Origin: Shewanella hanedai
GTDB taxonomy: Bacteria; Pseudomonadota; Gammaproteobacteria; Enterobacterales; Shewanellaceae
Length of the DNA: 64,000 nt
Reading direction: 5' to 3'
Assembly (NCBI RefSeq): GCF_007197645.1
Contig: NZ_VKGK01000003.1
Location: forward strand, 124,001 to 188,000
Below are positions 27,359-37,593 of the stretch, piece after piece. Each line of letters begins with the position of its first letter. The stretch's first letter is position 1. Made by a program: the position numbers and the translations under genes. The notes beneath the pieces were generated by a model. It was not told where the DNA came from and ran no database searches. It worked only from the letters and a program-made list of their open reading frames with translations.

Positions 27359-29458
27359 ATGGATGTTAAAGCTCGTTTAGGTCAGTTTAGAAATATCAAA
27401 CCCGCTAACTTCAAAGGGCTTGGAACGCCGTTGCTTGTGCTTGCTGCATTGGCAATGATTATCTTGCCAATCCCCGCGTTTCTCCTTGATATTTTATTTT
27501 CTTTTAACATTTCACTCGCACTTATCATTTTGCTTGTGTCTATTTATACCAATAGACCTTTAGATTTTGCTGCTTTTCCGAGTGTGTTACTTGTTGCCAC
27601 CTTATTACGCCTCGCGTTGAACGTTGCCTCTACTCGAGTCGTACTGCTTGAAGGACATAATGGTGGTGATGCGGCAGGTAAGGTCATTGAAGCATTCGGT
27701 TCCGTGGTCATTGGTGGGAACTATGCTGTTGGACTCGTCGTATTTTTAATCTTGATTATTATCAATTTTGCAGTTGTCACTAAAGGTGCTGGCCGTATAT
27801 CTGAAGTGAGTGCTCGTTTCACATTGGACGCGATGCCAGGTAAGCAGATGGCCATCGATGCAGATTTGAATGCTGGGGTTTTAAATCAGGAACAAGCAAG
27901 AGTTCGCCGAGCAGAGGTGACTAAAGAAGCGGATTTTTATGGGGCAATGGACGGTGCCTCAAAATTTGTAAAGGGCGATGCCATTGCTGGGATCATGATC
28001 CTTGTTATCAATATCCTAGGTGGATTTGTGATTGGTATGGTTCAACATGATCTGGACTTTTCTACCGCTGCTGAGATTTATACATTGTTGACCATTGGAG
28101 ATGGTCTTGTTGCTCAAATTCCCGGACTACTACTGTCCATCGCTGCTGCATTAATGGTAACGCGCCAGAATGAAGCTGGTGACATGGGCGAGATGATGAT
28201 TAGTCAGATGTTTGACAGTCCAAAGTCAATTGCCATCGCGTCGGGCGTACTTTTAGTCATGGGTTTAGTACCGGGTATGCCACATTTTGCTTTTCTTTCA
28301 TTTGGTGTGATCACTGCCTCTATTGCTTATTTCCTATATCGCAAGCAAGAGACCAAACGGACAAATGCGTTAGAGTTAGCTTTGAAGCCGCCAACAGAAA
28401 CAGCAGACAGTAAACCAAAAGAGTTGAGTTGGGATGATGTACAACATGTTGATACTATTGGCCTTGAGGTTGGTTACCGTTTGATTCCTATGGTGGATAA
28501 AGGGCAAGGCGGAGAGTTGTTAGGCCGTATAAAGGGCGTGCGTAAAAAGCTTTCACAAGAGTTAGGTTTCTTAGTTCCCGCAGTTCACATCAGAGACAAC
28601 CTGGATCTTTCTCCAAATAGCTATCGTATATCTTTGATGGGAGTTGCATCGGGAGAGGCTGACATTCGTTATGATTGTGAGCTTGCTATCAACCCAGGAC
28701 AGGTTTACGGAAAATTAGATGGCATAGAGACTACAGATCCTGCTTTCGGCTTAGAAGCAGTGTGGATAGCGCCTGAATTGAGAGAGCATGCACAATCGTT
28801 GGGGTATACAGTCGTTGACGCCGCAACGGTTGTCGCAACACATTTAAGTCAATTGTTAACCAATAATGCAGCTAAGTTGCTTGGTTACGAAGAAGTTCAG
28901 CAGTTAATGGATATGCTGAAAAAACATTCTCCAAAATTGGTTGATGGCTTTATTCCTGATGTTATGCCACTTGGTACAGTGGTCAAAGTGATGCAGAACC
29001 TGCTAAATGAAGGGGTATCGATTCGAGATCTTAAGACTATAGTGCAGACATTATTAGAGTATGGGCCTAAGAGTGCTGACACTGAGGTGTTAACAGCTGC
29101 TGTTCGTATTTCATTAAAACGGATGATTGTTCAGGAGATAAGTGGACCAGAAGTTGAAATACCTGTCATTACTTTGGCGCCAGAGTTGGAACAGATGTTG
29201 CATCAGTCTATGCAAGCAACAGGTGGTGAAGGCCCGAATATTGAGCCTAGTTTAGCTGAGCGGATGCAGAAATCTTTAGAGGATGCATCTCAAAGGCAAG
29301 AAATGATAGGTCAACCAGCGATATTGCTTACGTCAGGTATGTTACGTTCCACCTTATCTCGGTTTGTAAAACATACGATTCCAAACTTAAGGGTTATATC
29401 CTATCAGGAAGTACCCGATGAAAAGCAGATTAGAATAGTGTCTGCGGTTGGCCAGTAG
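27359..29458 (+). CDS. flhA: FlhA, flagellar export platform protein
   Basis: FlhA (699 aa) forms the nonameric export ring. The first 340 residues hold about eight membrane segments and the FHIPEP-family motif (RPLDFAAFPSVLLVATLLRL, then LNVASTRVVLLEGHNGGDAA; GKQMAIDADLNAGVLN). The cytoplasmic part (about 350-699) is the substrate-docking domain with APELEQML and the PNLRVISYQEVPDEKQIR end. The start has only a weak ribosome site. Confidence 0.97.
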   Translation: MDVKARLGQFRNIKPANFKGLGTPLLVLAALAMIILPIPAFLLDILFSFNISLALIILLVSIYTNRPLDFAAFPSVLLVATLLRLALNVASTRVVLLEGHNGGDAAGKVIEAFGSVVIGGNYAVGLVVFLILIIINFAVVTKGAGRISEVSARFTLDAMPGKQMAIDADLNAGVLNQEQARVRRAEVTKEADFYGAMDGASKFVKGDAIAGIMILVINILGGFVIGMVQHDLDFSTAAEIYTLLTIGDGLVAQIPGLLLSIAAALMVTRQNEAGDMGEMMISQMFDSPKSIAIASGVLLVMGLVPGMPHFAFLSFGVITASIAYFLYRKQETKRTNALELALKPPTETADSKPKELSWDDVQHVDTIGLEVGYRLIPMVDKGQGGELLGRIKGVRKKLSQELGFLVPAVHIRDNLDLSPNSYRISLMGVASGEADIRYDCELAINPGQVYGKLDGIETTDPAFGLEAVWIAPELREHAQSLGYTVVDAATVVATHLSQLLTNNAAKLLGYEEVQQLMDMLKKHSPKLVDGFIPDVMPLGTVVKVMQNLLNEGVSIRDLKTIVQTLLEYGPKSADTEVLTAAVRISLKRMIVQEISGPEVEIPVITLAPELEQMLHQSMQATGGEGPNIEPSLAERMQKSLEDASQRQEMIGQPAILLTSGMLRSTLSRFVKHTIPNLRVISYQEVPDEKQIRIVSAVGQ

Positions 29459-29469
29459 AGGGCATTTAA

Positions 29470-30867
29470 TTGAAGATTAAACGATTTCTAGCAAAAGATA
29501 TGCGTACAGCTCTCGCTCAGGTTAAAGAGACCTTAGGCTCAGAGGCTGTTATTATGTCGAACAAGAAGGTGACAGGTGGCATTGAGATTGTTGCCGCTGT
29601 CGACTACGACGAGCCCAAGCCTAATTTGCAAAAGACACCTAAAAAAGCAGCAGCTCCCACTTTTATGGAATTGGCCGAGGAAAAAATATCTCTTGGGCTC
29701 AAAAGACCTATTAGGTCAGAGGCAAAAGTTAATCCAGCGCCGGCAGCTGATTCATTACAAGCTTTACTTGAGCGACAACAAAGTCGAGTGAATCAACAGA
29801 CAACAAGTAAAAGTAATGAATTAGAGATGCCTGATTGGGCTAAGGGCTTACAAGCACCTCAAACAAAGAGTATGGCTCCTGAAATAGAGATGCCACAATA
29901 TACTCAAAGAAGTAGTTCAAATACCAAGAATAATGCGAGCCAAGAGATGGACGCAATGCGTGAAGAACTAGCTTCTTTGCGTAATTTATTAACTCACCAG
30001 GTTACCTCGTTATTGTCGGAGCAGAAAAGCCGAATCAATCCTGTCGGAGCAATGCTGGAAAGTAAATTGTTAGATGCAGAGTTCTCTCCGATGGTGGCAA
30101 GTAAACTGTCTGACTTGAGTGAGCACTACCAACCCGCAGAACTCGTAAAGGCGCTACCTCGTTGTTTAGCTAATATGCTAGATAATCAAGGTGATGATAT
30201 TGTTCGCCAAGGCGGGGTTGTTGCTTTTGTCGGGCCAACAGGCGTTGGCAAAACAACGACGGTAGCTAAATTAGCAGCTCGATTTGCTGCTCACCATGGT
30301 GCCGACCAAGTTGCGTTGATAACAACTGATCATTATCGCATTGGGGCCTTTGAGCAATTGGCAACTTATGGCAAAATAATGGGGTGTCCAGTTAAGCAAG
30401 CGCATGATCTCAACGAGTTGGAACAAATTCTGTATCAGTTCCGTAATCGCAAGCTAGTATTGATAGATACGGCGGGAATGGGGCAGCGTGATGCGAGGCT
30501 TTTTCAGCAACTAGATAATTTAGCTGCAAATAGCAGATTACCTATTAGGAGTTATCTGGTACTGTCTGCTACAGGACAAAGAAGGGTGTTAGAAGATGCG
30601 GTTGCGCAGTTTAAACGAATTCCTCTTTCGGGAGCGGTGCTAACAAAGCTAGATGAATCTGTTTCATTAGCTCCTGCATTGAGCGTATTGATACAAAGTG
30701 GGTTACCATTAAGTTATGTTACTGATGGTCAAAGGGTTCCTGAAGATATGCAAGTTGCTGATACATATGCATTAGCAAATAAAGCTTTATCAGTGTTAAA
30801 CAGGAAAGAACAAGTAATAAAACAGAATTGTGAACGGTCTGATGATAGGGCCTATGCATTTGAGTAA
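29470..30867 (+). CDS. flhF: FlhF, SRP-type GTPase that sets flagellar position
   Basis: FlhF (465 aa) recruits early flagellar parts to the cell pole. It has a basic N-terminal B domain (KIKRFLAKDMRTALAQVKE), a variable linker (about 60-200), and an SRP-like NG domain with P-loop GPTGVGKTT (about 255-263), TTDHYRIGAFEQL, IDTAGMGQRD and TKLDES. The start is TTG with AGAGGG about 7 bases before; the first internal ATG would remove part of the conserved N-terminus. It overlaps the longest possible flhG frame. Confidence 0.96.
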   Translation: MKIKRFLAKDMRTALAQVKETLGSEAVIMSNKKVTGGIEIVAAVDYDEPKPNLQKTPKKAAAPTFMELAEEKISLGLKRPIRSEAKVNPAPAADSLQALLERQQSRVNQQTTSKSNELEMPDWAKGLQAPQTKSMAPEIEMPQYTQRSSSNTKNNASQEMDAMREELASLRNLLTHQVTSLLSEQKSRINPVGAMLESKLLDAEFSPMVASKLSDLSEHYQPAELVKALPRCLANMLDNQGDDIVRQGGVVAFVGPTGVGKTTTVAKLAARFAAHHGADQVALITTDHYRIGAFEQLATYGKIMGCPVKQAHDLNELEQILYQFRNRKLVLIDTAGMGQRDARLFQQLDNLAANSRLPIRSYLVLSATGQRRVLEDAVAQFKRIPLSGAVLTKLDESVSLAPALSVLIQSGLPLSYVTDGQRVPEDMQVADTYALANKALSVLNRKEQVIKQNCERSDDRAYAFE

Positions 30868-30871
30868 AGTG

Positions 30872-31753
30872 ATGACTCGGGATCAAGCAAGTGGTTTACG
30901 TATGATGAATCAACCTTATAACGATAAAGTAAAAGTAATAGCCGTTTCTGGTGGTAAAGGTGGCGTTGGTAAAACCAGCGTTTCAATCAATACTGCAGTA
31001 GCATTAGCTGAAAAAGGAAAACGGGTATTAGTTTTAGATGCTGATTTAGGATTGGCAAATGTGGATATTATGCTTGGGCTTCGTGCCGAGCGTAATTTAT
31101 CCCATGTATTGTCTGGCGATGTGGAGCTGGATGATATTATTTTGCGTGGTCCAAAAGGTATCGGTATCATTCCTGCCACTTCGGGAACACAAGCGATGGT
31201 AGAGCTTTCTTCGGCTCAGCATGCTGGTCTTATTCGAGCGTTTAGTGAGATGCGCACTCAATTTGATATTCTGATAGTGGATACAGCTGCTGGAATTTCA
31301 GATATGGTGTTGAGTTTCTCGCGAGCCTCTCAAGATGTTCTGGTTGTTGTGTGCGATGAACCTACCTCTATCACTGATGCTTATGCACTTATTAAGATCT
31401 TAAGTCGAGAGCATGGAGTGTTTCGCTTCAAAATAGTTGCGAATATGGTGCGAAGTTTACGGGAAGGTATGGAACTCTTTGCTAAGCTTAGTAAAGTAAC
31501 AGATCGTTTCTTAGATGTCGCATTAGAATTGGTAGCTACAATTCCATTCGATGAAAACTTGCGAAAATCTGTACGTAAGCAAAAATTGGTAGTAGAAGCC
31601 TTTCCAAAGTCACCCGCTACAATTGCCTATCATGGTTTAGCTAATAAAATTATTAGCTGGCCGATACCGCAACAACCTGGGGGACATTTAGAGTTTTTTG
31701 TTGAACGATTAGTACAGAAGCCTGAATATCAAGAGGATAGAGCGAGTGAGTAA
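30872..31753 (+). CDS. flhG: FlhG (FleN), MinD-type ATPase that limits flagellar number
   Basis: FlhG (293 aa from this start) keeps the flagellum number at one by opposing FlhF and the master regulator FlrA. It has the deviant Walker A GGKGGVGKTSVSIN, LVLDADLGLANVD (switch), and DTAAGISDMV. Its C-terminus carries the MinD-like amphipathic stretch. The frame is open from a GTG at 30830 and an ATG at 30854, but relatives start just before DQASGLRRxxx, so the ATG at 30872 (MTRDQASGLRMMNQ) is chosen; the ribosome site there is weak. Confidence 0.94.
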   Translation: MTRDQASGLRMMNQPYNDKVKVIAVSGGKGGVGKTSVSINTAVALAEKGKRVLVLDADLGLANVDIMLGLRAERNLSHVLSGDVELDDIILRGPKGIGIIPATSGTQAMVELSSAQHAGLIRAFSEMRTQFDILIVDTAAGISDMVLSFSRASQDVLVVVCDEPTSITDAYALIKILSREHGVFRFKIVANMVRSLREGMELFAKLSKVTDRFLDVALELVATIPFDENLRKSVRKQKLVVEAFPKSPATIAYHGLANKIISWPIPQQPGGHLEFFVERLVQKPEYQEDRASE

Positions 31754-32486
31754 AACCGCTGCGTATACTTGTTTAGATAATAACGCTTCTATCGTTGAAC
31801 AGTATGCTCCGCTGGTAAAGAAGATTGCTCACCATCTTTTAGCGCGCTTACCTGCATCAGTACAAATTGATGACTTGTTGCAGGCAGGTATGATGGGATT
31901 GCTCGAAGCTTCTACCAATTTTGATGGCACCAAAGGTGCGAAGTTTGAAACCTTTGCCGGGATCCGAATTCGTGGTTCAATGTTAGATGAGATCCGCCGC
32001 GGAGACTGGGTTCCAAGGTCTGTGCATCGAAACCAAAGGCGTGTTGCTCAAGTCATTGATGAGCTAGAGCAAGAGTTGGGTCGAGATGCTAAAGACACTG
32101 AAATTGCTCAAAAACTTGATATATCGCTAAATGAGTACCACCATATTCTTAACGATGTTTCAGTTGGTAAAGTGATTGGGATTGAAGATCTAGGTGTGTC
32201 GGTAGATGTTATTAGTCATATCGAAGGTCAACAAGACGATACATTTGAATCAATTGCGGATGTTGAGTTTCATACGGCCTTGGTTGAAGCTATTAAACTA
32301 TTGCCAGAAAGAGATGGGTTAGTTTTGTCGCTTTACTATGATGAAGCATTAAATTTAAAAGAGATTGGGGCCATTCTTGAGGTTAGTGAGTCACGGGTTA
32401 GTCAGATATTAAGTCAGGCAATGCTCAGACTAAAAGCTAAACTTAAGCACTGGACAAATAGTAACGATCACGTAAGTAATAATTAG
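31746..32486 (+). CDS. fliA: FliA, flagellar sigma-28 factor
   Basis: FliA (246 aa) directs RNA polymerase to late flagellar promoters such as that at 4869-4895. Regions sigma-2 (EQYAPLVKKIAHHLLARLPA, then DDLLQAGMMGLLEA and FETFAGIRIRGSMLDEIRR), sigma-3 and sigma-4 (LPERDGLVLSLYYDEALNLK, then EIGAILEVSESRVSQILSQA) are all present. GTG start overlapping the flhG end by 8 bases; coupled translation is likely. Confidence 0.97.
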   Translation: MSKTAAYTCLDNNASIVEQYAPLVKKIAHHLLARLPASVQIDDLLQAGMMGLLEASTNFDGTKGAKFETFAGIRIRGSMLDEIRRGDWVPRSVHRNQRRVAQVIDELEQELGRDAKDTEIAQKLDISLNEYHHILNDVSVGKVIGIEDLGVSVDVISHIEGQQDDTFESIADVEFHTALVEAIKLLPERDGLVLSLYYDEALNLKEIGAILEVSESRVSQILSQAMLRLKAKLKHWTNSNDHVSNN

Positions 32487-32504
32487 AGCTCCGCGGAGGA
32501 AACT

Positions 32505-32888
32505 TTGGACAAGAATATGAAGATTCTCGTTGTTGATGATTTCTCGACAATGAGACGTATCATCAAGAACTTGTTAAGAGACTTGGGTTTTAACAATACT
32601 CAAGAAGCAGATGACGGTTCCACAGCATTACCAATGCTACAAAAAGGCGATTTTGATTTTGTTGTTACCGATTGGAATATGCCAGGTATGCAGGGAATTG
32701 ATCTATTGAAGGCGATTCGCGCAGATGATGAGTTAAAGCATCTCCCTGTGTTGATGGTCACTGCTGAGGCTAAAAGGGAACAGATAATAGCAGCGGCACA
32801 AGCTGGTGTGAATGGGTATGTTGTTAAGCCTTTTACAGCTGCAACATTGAAAGAAAAGTTAGACAAAATTTTTGAACGACTCGGTTAA
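32505..32888 (+). CDS. cheY: CheY, chemotaxis response regulator
   Basis: CheY (127 aa) carries the signal from CheA to FliM and FliN. Single receiver domain: acidic pair D11-D12, phospho-acceptor D56 ([10 protein letters not shown]), T85-type switch in MVTAEAK, and K in VVKPF. The start is TTG; GGAGGA at 32495-32500 fits it, while the ATG at 32517 would be too far away. It opens the chemotaxis block 18 bases after fliA. Confidence 0.97.
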   Translation: MDKNMKILVVDDFSTMRRIIKNLLRDLGFNNTQEADDGSTALPMLQKGDFDFVVTDWNMPGMQGIDLLKAIRADDELKHLPVLMVTAEAKREQIIAAAQAGVNGYVVKPFTAATLKEKLDKIFERLG

Positions 32889-32902
32889 TCAAAGGTTGTG
32901 CT

Positions 32903-33640
32903 ATGCAGTCTATTTCTTCAGGACTAATTTCGCTTGAACAAGCTACCCAACTTGTAGAGCTGCTTACTCAAGGTGAGCAGTCGCAAGCAGATGAATTGCT
33001 CAGAGAGATCGCGACGCCTATTCAAAAAGAGTTGTTTGATGAGGTTGGAAGGCTGACTCGACAATTACACAGTTCTATCGTTGACTTTCAAGTTGACGAT
33101 AGGCTCGTAACTTTGGCGAGCACCGAGATCCCTGATGCTAAAGAGCGCTTAAACTATGTCATTGATATGACAGAGCAAGCTGCCAATAAAACGATGGATG
33201 CTGTAGAGGAATGTTTGCCTTTAGCAAATGTACTTACTACAAACATAAAGTCAGTGAAGCCTAAATGGGCCAAACTCATGAAACGTGATATTGAACTGAC
33301 TGAATTCAAAGCCCTATGCCATGATGTTGAACAGTTTGTTGAGCAAAGTGAACTTGATTCAATTCGTCTTAAAGATTTACTAAATCAAATTTTATTGGCT
33401 CAAGATTTCCAAGACCTAACGGGTCAGATTATTCGCAGAGTGATCGATTTAGTTAGAGAGGTTGAGAATAATCTAGTTTCTATGTTGACGGTTTTTGGCG
33501 AACAAACGGTACCCGAAAGTATACCAACATTGGAAACAGGTATTGAAGCTGAAGGGCCGATAATGAATGCTGAGCAACGAGAAGATGTCGTGGCTGGTCA
33601 AGATGAAGTTGATGATCTGTTATCGAGTCTAGGTTTCTAA
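32903..33640 (+). CDS. cheZ: CheZ, CheY-phosphate phosphatase
   Basis: CheZ (245 aa) speeds up dephosphorylation of CheY. It is all-helical, with the catalytic region LAQDFQDLTGQIIRRVIDLV (Asp and Gln of the QDFQDLTGQ core) and a C-terminal CheY-binding peptide (DEVDDLLSSLGF) after an acidic linker. It starts 14 bases after cheY. Confidence 0.95.
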   Translation: MQSISSGLISLEQATQLVELLTQGEQSQADELLREIATPIQKELFDEVGRLTRQLHSSIVDFQVDDRLVTLASTEIPDAKERLNYVIDMTEQAANKTMDAVEECLPLANVLTTNIKSVKPKWAKLMKRDIELTEFKALCHDVEQFVEQSELDSIRLKDLLNQILLAQDFQDLTGQIIRRVIDLVREVENNLVSMLTVFGEQTVPESIPTLETGIEAEGPIMNAEQREDVVAGQDEVDDLLSSLGF

Positions 33641-33655
33641 TTAGGAGTCAAGTTA

Positions 33656-35818
33656 ATGTCATTTGATGTTGATGAAGAGATACTGCAGGATTTTTTGATA
33701 GAAGCAGGTGAGATCTTAGAGCTTTTATCAGAACAGTTAGTGACTCTGGAAAATAATCCAGAGGATACTGAATTGCTCAATGCCATCTTCCGGGGTTTTC
33801 ATACGGTTAAAGGGGGAGCTGGCTTTCTTAGTTTGAACCCTATGGTCGATGTTTGCCATGAAGCCGAGAATACGTTTGACCTGCTTCGTACAGGTAAACG
33901 TGGGGTTTCTGCAGAGTTGATGGATATTATTCTGCAAGCTGTCGACGCCATCAACTCTATGTTTGCTCAGACGCAAGCAGGTGAACAACAAGATTCTGCT
34001 GATCCAGAGTTACTGGCAAATTTAAAATTGCTCAGTGCTGGTAAATTATTGCCCAACGAAGGTGGTAATTCTGAGCCAGAAACTCCAGAGCCGGACACGT
34101 CAACTGAATTGTTTGAGGAGCCTGCTGCTGACGATGCTGGAATCGATCTATTTGATGAAGAAACAGCTTCCAGTAGCGAAGATGGCAACATAGATGAAAT
34201 AGATGAATCTGAGTTTGAAGCACTTCTTGATGCACTACATGGTGGTGATAAAGGAGATGATAAGTCATCAGAGAGCCAAAGTGCTGAACCAAGTTCGAGT
34301 AGTGATATTACTGATGACGAATTTGAATCATTACTTGATAACTTGCATGGTTCTGGACAGTTTAAATTAAATGATGAAGCTGAGAAAGTGATCGAAGCTC
34401 CAGTTGATTCGGATGATATCTCTGATGATGAGTTTGAAAAGTTACTTGATGAGCTACATGGCTCAGATACACAAAAAAGCGCAAAAACCACTCCGGCAGT
34501 CGTAGAGACCAAAGCAAAAGAAAAACCTGAAAAAGTCGTGATTGCCGATCCAACGCCGAAAGATGTGCCTGTTGCGAAAGCAGCTCCAGCACCTAAGGCA
34601 AAAGCTAAGGCTGCATCTAAGCCTGCAGCAACAAATATGCCGCAAGCTGAAACAACCGTTAGGGTCGACACAGCACGTTTAGATCAGATCATGAATATGG
34701 TTGGTGAATTAGTTTTAGTCAGAAATCGCCTCCTTAGTCTCGGTATCGCCCGTGATGATGAAGAGATGTCAAAAGCGTTAGCAAATCTAGATTTGGTGAC
34801 TGCAGATCTGCAGGGCGCTGTGATGAAAACTCGAATGCAGCCCATTAAAAAGGTGTTTGGTCGATTCCCTCGTGTCGTAAGAGATTTAGCTCGTACGCTG
34901 AAAAAAGAGATTGATCTTAATATGATCGGTGAAGAGACCGATTTAGATAAAAATCTGGTAGAAGCATTGGCTGATCCTTTGGTCCACTTAGTGAGAAACT
35001 CTGTGGATCATGGTATTGAGATGCCTGATGAGCGAGAAGCAACGGGTAAGTCAAGAACCGGTACTATTACACTTTCTGCTAGTCAGGAAGGCGATCATAT
35101 TTTACTCAAGATTGAAGATGATGGCGCAGGTATGGACCCTGTGAAATTAAAAGAGATTGCCATTAGTCGCGGCGTATTGGATGAAGACACCGCATCGCGA
35201 ATGTCAGATACTGAAGCTTATAACTTAATCTTCGCTCCTGGTTTTTCCACCAAAGTGGAGATATCAGATATCTCTGGACGTGGTGTGGGCATGGACGTTG
35301 TTAAAACCCGTATTGCTCAGTTGAACGGTACCATTCACATTGACTCATTGAAAGGTAAAGGAACTGTTCTAGAGATTAAGGTTCCGTTGACACTTGCAAT
35401 TATGCCGACATTGATGGTTGAAGTCGCTACACAAGTGTTTGCGCTGCCATTATCAAGTGTGAGTGAGATTTTTCATCTGGATTTAACCAAAACGAATGTT
35501 GTTGATGGTCAATTGACCGTGATAGTTCGAAAGAAAGCTGTACCGCTCTTTTATTTAGAACATTGGTTGAGTCGCAAGCCTAGTGTGTTAGTCCATGGTG
35601 ATAAGGAACATGGTCATGTTGTCATTGTTCAGCTAGGTACAACACAAATAGGTTTTGTTGTTGACTCCTTGATTGGTCAAGAAGAGGTTGTTATTAAACC
35701 TTTGGGTACATTATTACAAGGTACTCCAGGCATGGCTGGTGCTACAATCACATCTGATGGTGGTATTGCACTGATACTTGATGTACCAGGCTTATTAAGT
35801 AATTACGCAAAAAAATAA
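33656..35818 (+). CDS. cheA: CheA, chemotaxis histidine kinase
   Basis: CheA (720 aa) phosphorylates CheY and CheB in response to receptor arrays. Order: Hpt domain with H49 (RGFHTVKGGAGFL); acidic linker (about 130-330) with no recognisable P2 domain; dimerisation domain (TTVRVDTARLDQIMNMVGEL); HATPase (NSVDHGIEMPDER, then GRGVGMDVVK); CheW-like domain. In the linker the motif EFExLLDxLHG occurs three times, starting near 183, 220 and 257, about 37 residues apart. It is followed by an Ala/Lys/Pro-rich segment. In ParC/ParP systems a region of CheA outside the classic domains binds ParP, and these repeats are candidates. Confidence 0.96.
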   Translation: MSFDVDEEILQDFLIEAGEILELLSEQLVTLENNPEDTELLNAIFRGFHTVKGGAGFLSLNPMVDVCHEAENTFDLLRTGKRGVSAELMDIILQAVDAINSMFAQTQAGEQQDSADPELLANLKLLSAGKLLPNEGGNSEPETPEPDTSTELFEEPAADDAGIDLFDEETASSSEDGNIDEIDESEFEALLDALHGGDKGDDKSSESQSAEPSSSSDITDDEFESLLDNLHGSGQFKLNDEAEKVIEAPVDSDDISDDEFEKLLDELHGSDTQKSAKTTPAVVETKAKEKPEKVVIADPTPKDVPVAKAAPAPKAKAKAASKPAATNMPQAETTVRVDTARLDQIMNMVGELVLVRNRLLSLGIARDDEEMSKALANLDLVTADLQGAVMKTRMQPIKKVFGRFPRVVRDLARTLKKEIDLNMIGEETDLDKNLVEALADPLVHLVRNSVDHGIEMPDEREATGKSRTGTITLSASQEGDHILLKIEDDGAGMDPVKLKEIAISRGVLDEDTASRMSDTEAYNLIFAPGFSTKVEISDISGRGVGMDVVKTRIAQLNGTIHIDSLKGKGTVLEIKVPLTLAIMPTLMVEVATQVFALPLSSVSEIFHLDLTKTNVVDGQLTVIVRKKAVPLFYLEHWLSRKPSVLVHGDKEHGHVVIVQLGTTQIGFVVDSLIGQEEVVIKPLGTLLQGTPGMAGATITSDGGIALILDVPGLLSNYAKK

Positions 35819-35842
35819 AAATATATGCGGATAGGAAATTGA

Positions 35843-36958
35843 ATGAGCATTAAAGTTCTCGTTGTTGACGATTCTAGTTTTTTTCGTCGAAGGGTAAGTG
35901 AGATTGTTGCTAAAGACCCTGATTTAGAAGTGATTGGAACTGCCGTCAATGGATTAGAGGCTGTGAAGATGGCGGCTGAGCTTAAGCCTAATGTCATCAC
36001 CATGGATATAGAGATGCCAGTCATGGATGGTATAACAGCTGTTCGTGAAATAATGGCTAATACGCCTGTTCCTATTCTCATGTTTTCGTCGTTAACACAT
36101 GACGGTGCTAAAGCAACGTTAGATGCGTTAGAAGCGGGGGCATTAGACTTTCTGCCTAAGCGTTTTGAAGATATCGCAACGAATAAAGATGAAGCAATAC
36201 GACTGCTGCAGCAAAGAATTAAAACCATTGGTCGAAGGAGGGTCTACCGACCAATCACTAGACCTGTGGTTACCAAACCAACTTCAGTTCCTTTATCTCG
36301 CCCTCTTTCTAGCCCATTACCTCGTACTGGTAGTGCTGCCATCACACCAAAAACCGGCACTATTACTCGTTCTTCTGGAAAGAAATATAAAATATTGCTA
36401 ATTGGAACCTCTACTGGGGGGCCAGTAGCACTGCAAAAAATTCTGACCAAATTTCCGCAAGATTATCCACATCCTATTCTTTTAATCCAACATATGCCGG
36501 CAGCGTTTACCCCTGCTTTTGCATCTCGATTAAATGCTTTATGCAAAATTGAAGTGAAAGAGGCCGCTTCTGGCGATCAATTAAAAGCGGGGCATGCTTA
36601 CCTCGCACCAGGAGGGATGCAGATGATGTTAGAGCGTGCAGGCTCTCATGGTAGATTGAAAGTGGTGGCAGGTAGTGAGGATATGAATTATAAACCTTCA
36701 GTTGATATTACGTTCGCCTCAGTATCCAAAATATTAGGTAAAGAGACATTAGCCGTCATTTTGACAGGAATGGGAGCAGATGGAAGAGAAGGAGCGCGCA
36801 TGTTGCAGACTTCAGGCGCGACTATTTGGGCTCAGGACGAAGCATCGTGCATAGTATATGGTATGCCACAGGCAGTTACTGCTGCGGGATTGTCTAGTCA
36901 ATCGATTGGTCTAGAACAGATGGCTGATGCCATTTTACGAGAATCAGCTCATGGCTAA
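35843..36958 (+). CDS. cheB: CheB, receptor methylesterase
   Basis: CheB (371 aa) demethylates or deamidates receptor glutamates. The receiver domain (D55 in [13 protein letters not shown]) is joined by a basic Pro/Thr/Arg-rich linker (about 135-180) to the esterase domain with the Ser motif [14 protein letters not shown] ([15 protein letters not shown]) and [11 protein letters not shown] (catalytic Asp region). Its end overlaps the next gene by 8 bases. No cheR is in the block. Confidence 0.96.
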   Translation: MSIKVLVVDDSSFFRRRVSEIVAKDPDLEVIGTAVNGLEAVKMAAELKPNVITMDIEMPVMDGITAVREIMANTPVPILMFSSLTHDGAKATLDALEAGALDFLPKRFEDIATNKDEAIRLLQQRIKTIGRRRVYRPITRPVVTKPTSVPLSRPLSSPLPRTGSAAITPKTGTITRSSGKKYKILLIGTSTGGPVALQKILTKFPQDYPHPILLIQHMPAAFTPAFASRLNALCKIEVKEAASGDQLKAGHAYLAPGGMQMMLERAGSHGRLKVVAGSEDMNYKPSVDITFASVSKILGKETLAVILTGMGADGREGARMLQTSGATIWAQDEASCIVYGMPQAVTAAGLSSQSIGLEQMADAILRESAHG

Positions 36959-37556
36959 ATCAAAGGGGGAGTCGAATACTTTCTCTATTGTGGTTATTCT
37001 TTTACTTTCTGTTGCAGTATTCACCTTAACTTCTTTATACCTAGAGATTAGGCATAAAAATGAACTTTTGGTATTAGAAGTTGAAAGATTAGAAGGCACT
37101 CAAGTATTACTTATGGTACCTGATGAACAGGCTGAAGTTGTTGCGAAGTGGATGTCAGATAATCCAGAAGCAACTAAAACAATGTTAACTCAAGCAAAGC
37201 CTCAACAAGAAGTTAAAGTGAGCTTCGGACCAGGTAATGAAGAACAAGAAGAAAGTCCTCGCCAACTCGATCAGATTGATAAAATCAATCAACCGATAAA
37301 GAAAGCTGAAATGCCTGAGAGAATAGAAGCTAATCAAGAAAGCAGAGTAGTTGAAAGTGCTATTGAAGTTCCTATACCTCTTAATGCTAGTGTTCAGTCT
37401 TCTGAAATGCAAGATATGAAAGTAATTAAAAATGACAACAATGTCACTAGAAAAGGTTATCTTGAAGCACAGACTGTTTCAGAAAACGACCAAGGAGTAA
37501 AGGTCATCGTGTTACCCCACGGGGGGATAAGAGTGACAACTCGAGAACTTGACTAA
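36951..37556 (+). CDS. Unknown single-pass membrane protein in the chemotaxis block
   Basis: A 201-aa protein from the ATG at 36951, overlapping the cheB end by 8 bases; the frame is open from 36927 but that start has no support. One membrane helix (about 11-31: [20 protein letters not shown]), then a charged coiled-coil-like stretch and a polar Glu/Gln-rich region to the end ([16 protein letters not shown]). I do not recognise a family. Lying between cheB and parC and probably co-transcribed, it may act at the pole or in array placement, which is inference from position only. Confidence 0.75.
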   Translation: MAKSKGESNTFSIVVILLLSVAVFTLTSLYLEIRHKNELLVLEVERLEGTQVLLMVPDEQAEVVAKWMSDNPEATKTMLTQAKPQQEVKVSFGPGNEEQEESPRQLDQIDKINQPIKKAEMPERIEANQESRVVESAIEVPIPLNASVQSSEMQDMKVIKNDNNVTRKGYLEAQTVSENDQGVKVIVLPHGGIRVTTRELD

Positions 37557-37593
37557 CTTCGGACAGAAATAATAGTAGTTTTGAGGGGATTTT

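Noticed and set aside
30830..30871. Longer FlhG starting at GTG 30830 or ATG 30854
   Set aside because: The extra residues overlap flhF and are not expected in the family, whose start lies just before DQASGLR.
33967..34671. A 234-codon open frame on the minus strand inside cheA
   Set aside because: It is a Ser-rich mirror of the acidic, low-complexity CheA linker; the plus frame has clear domains on both sides.
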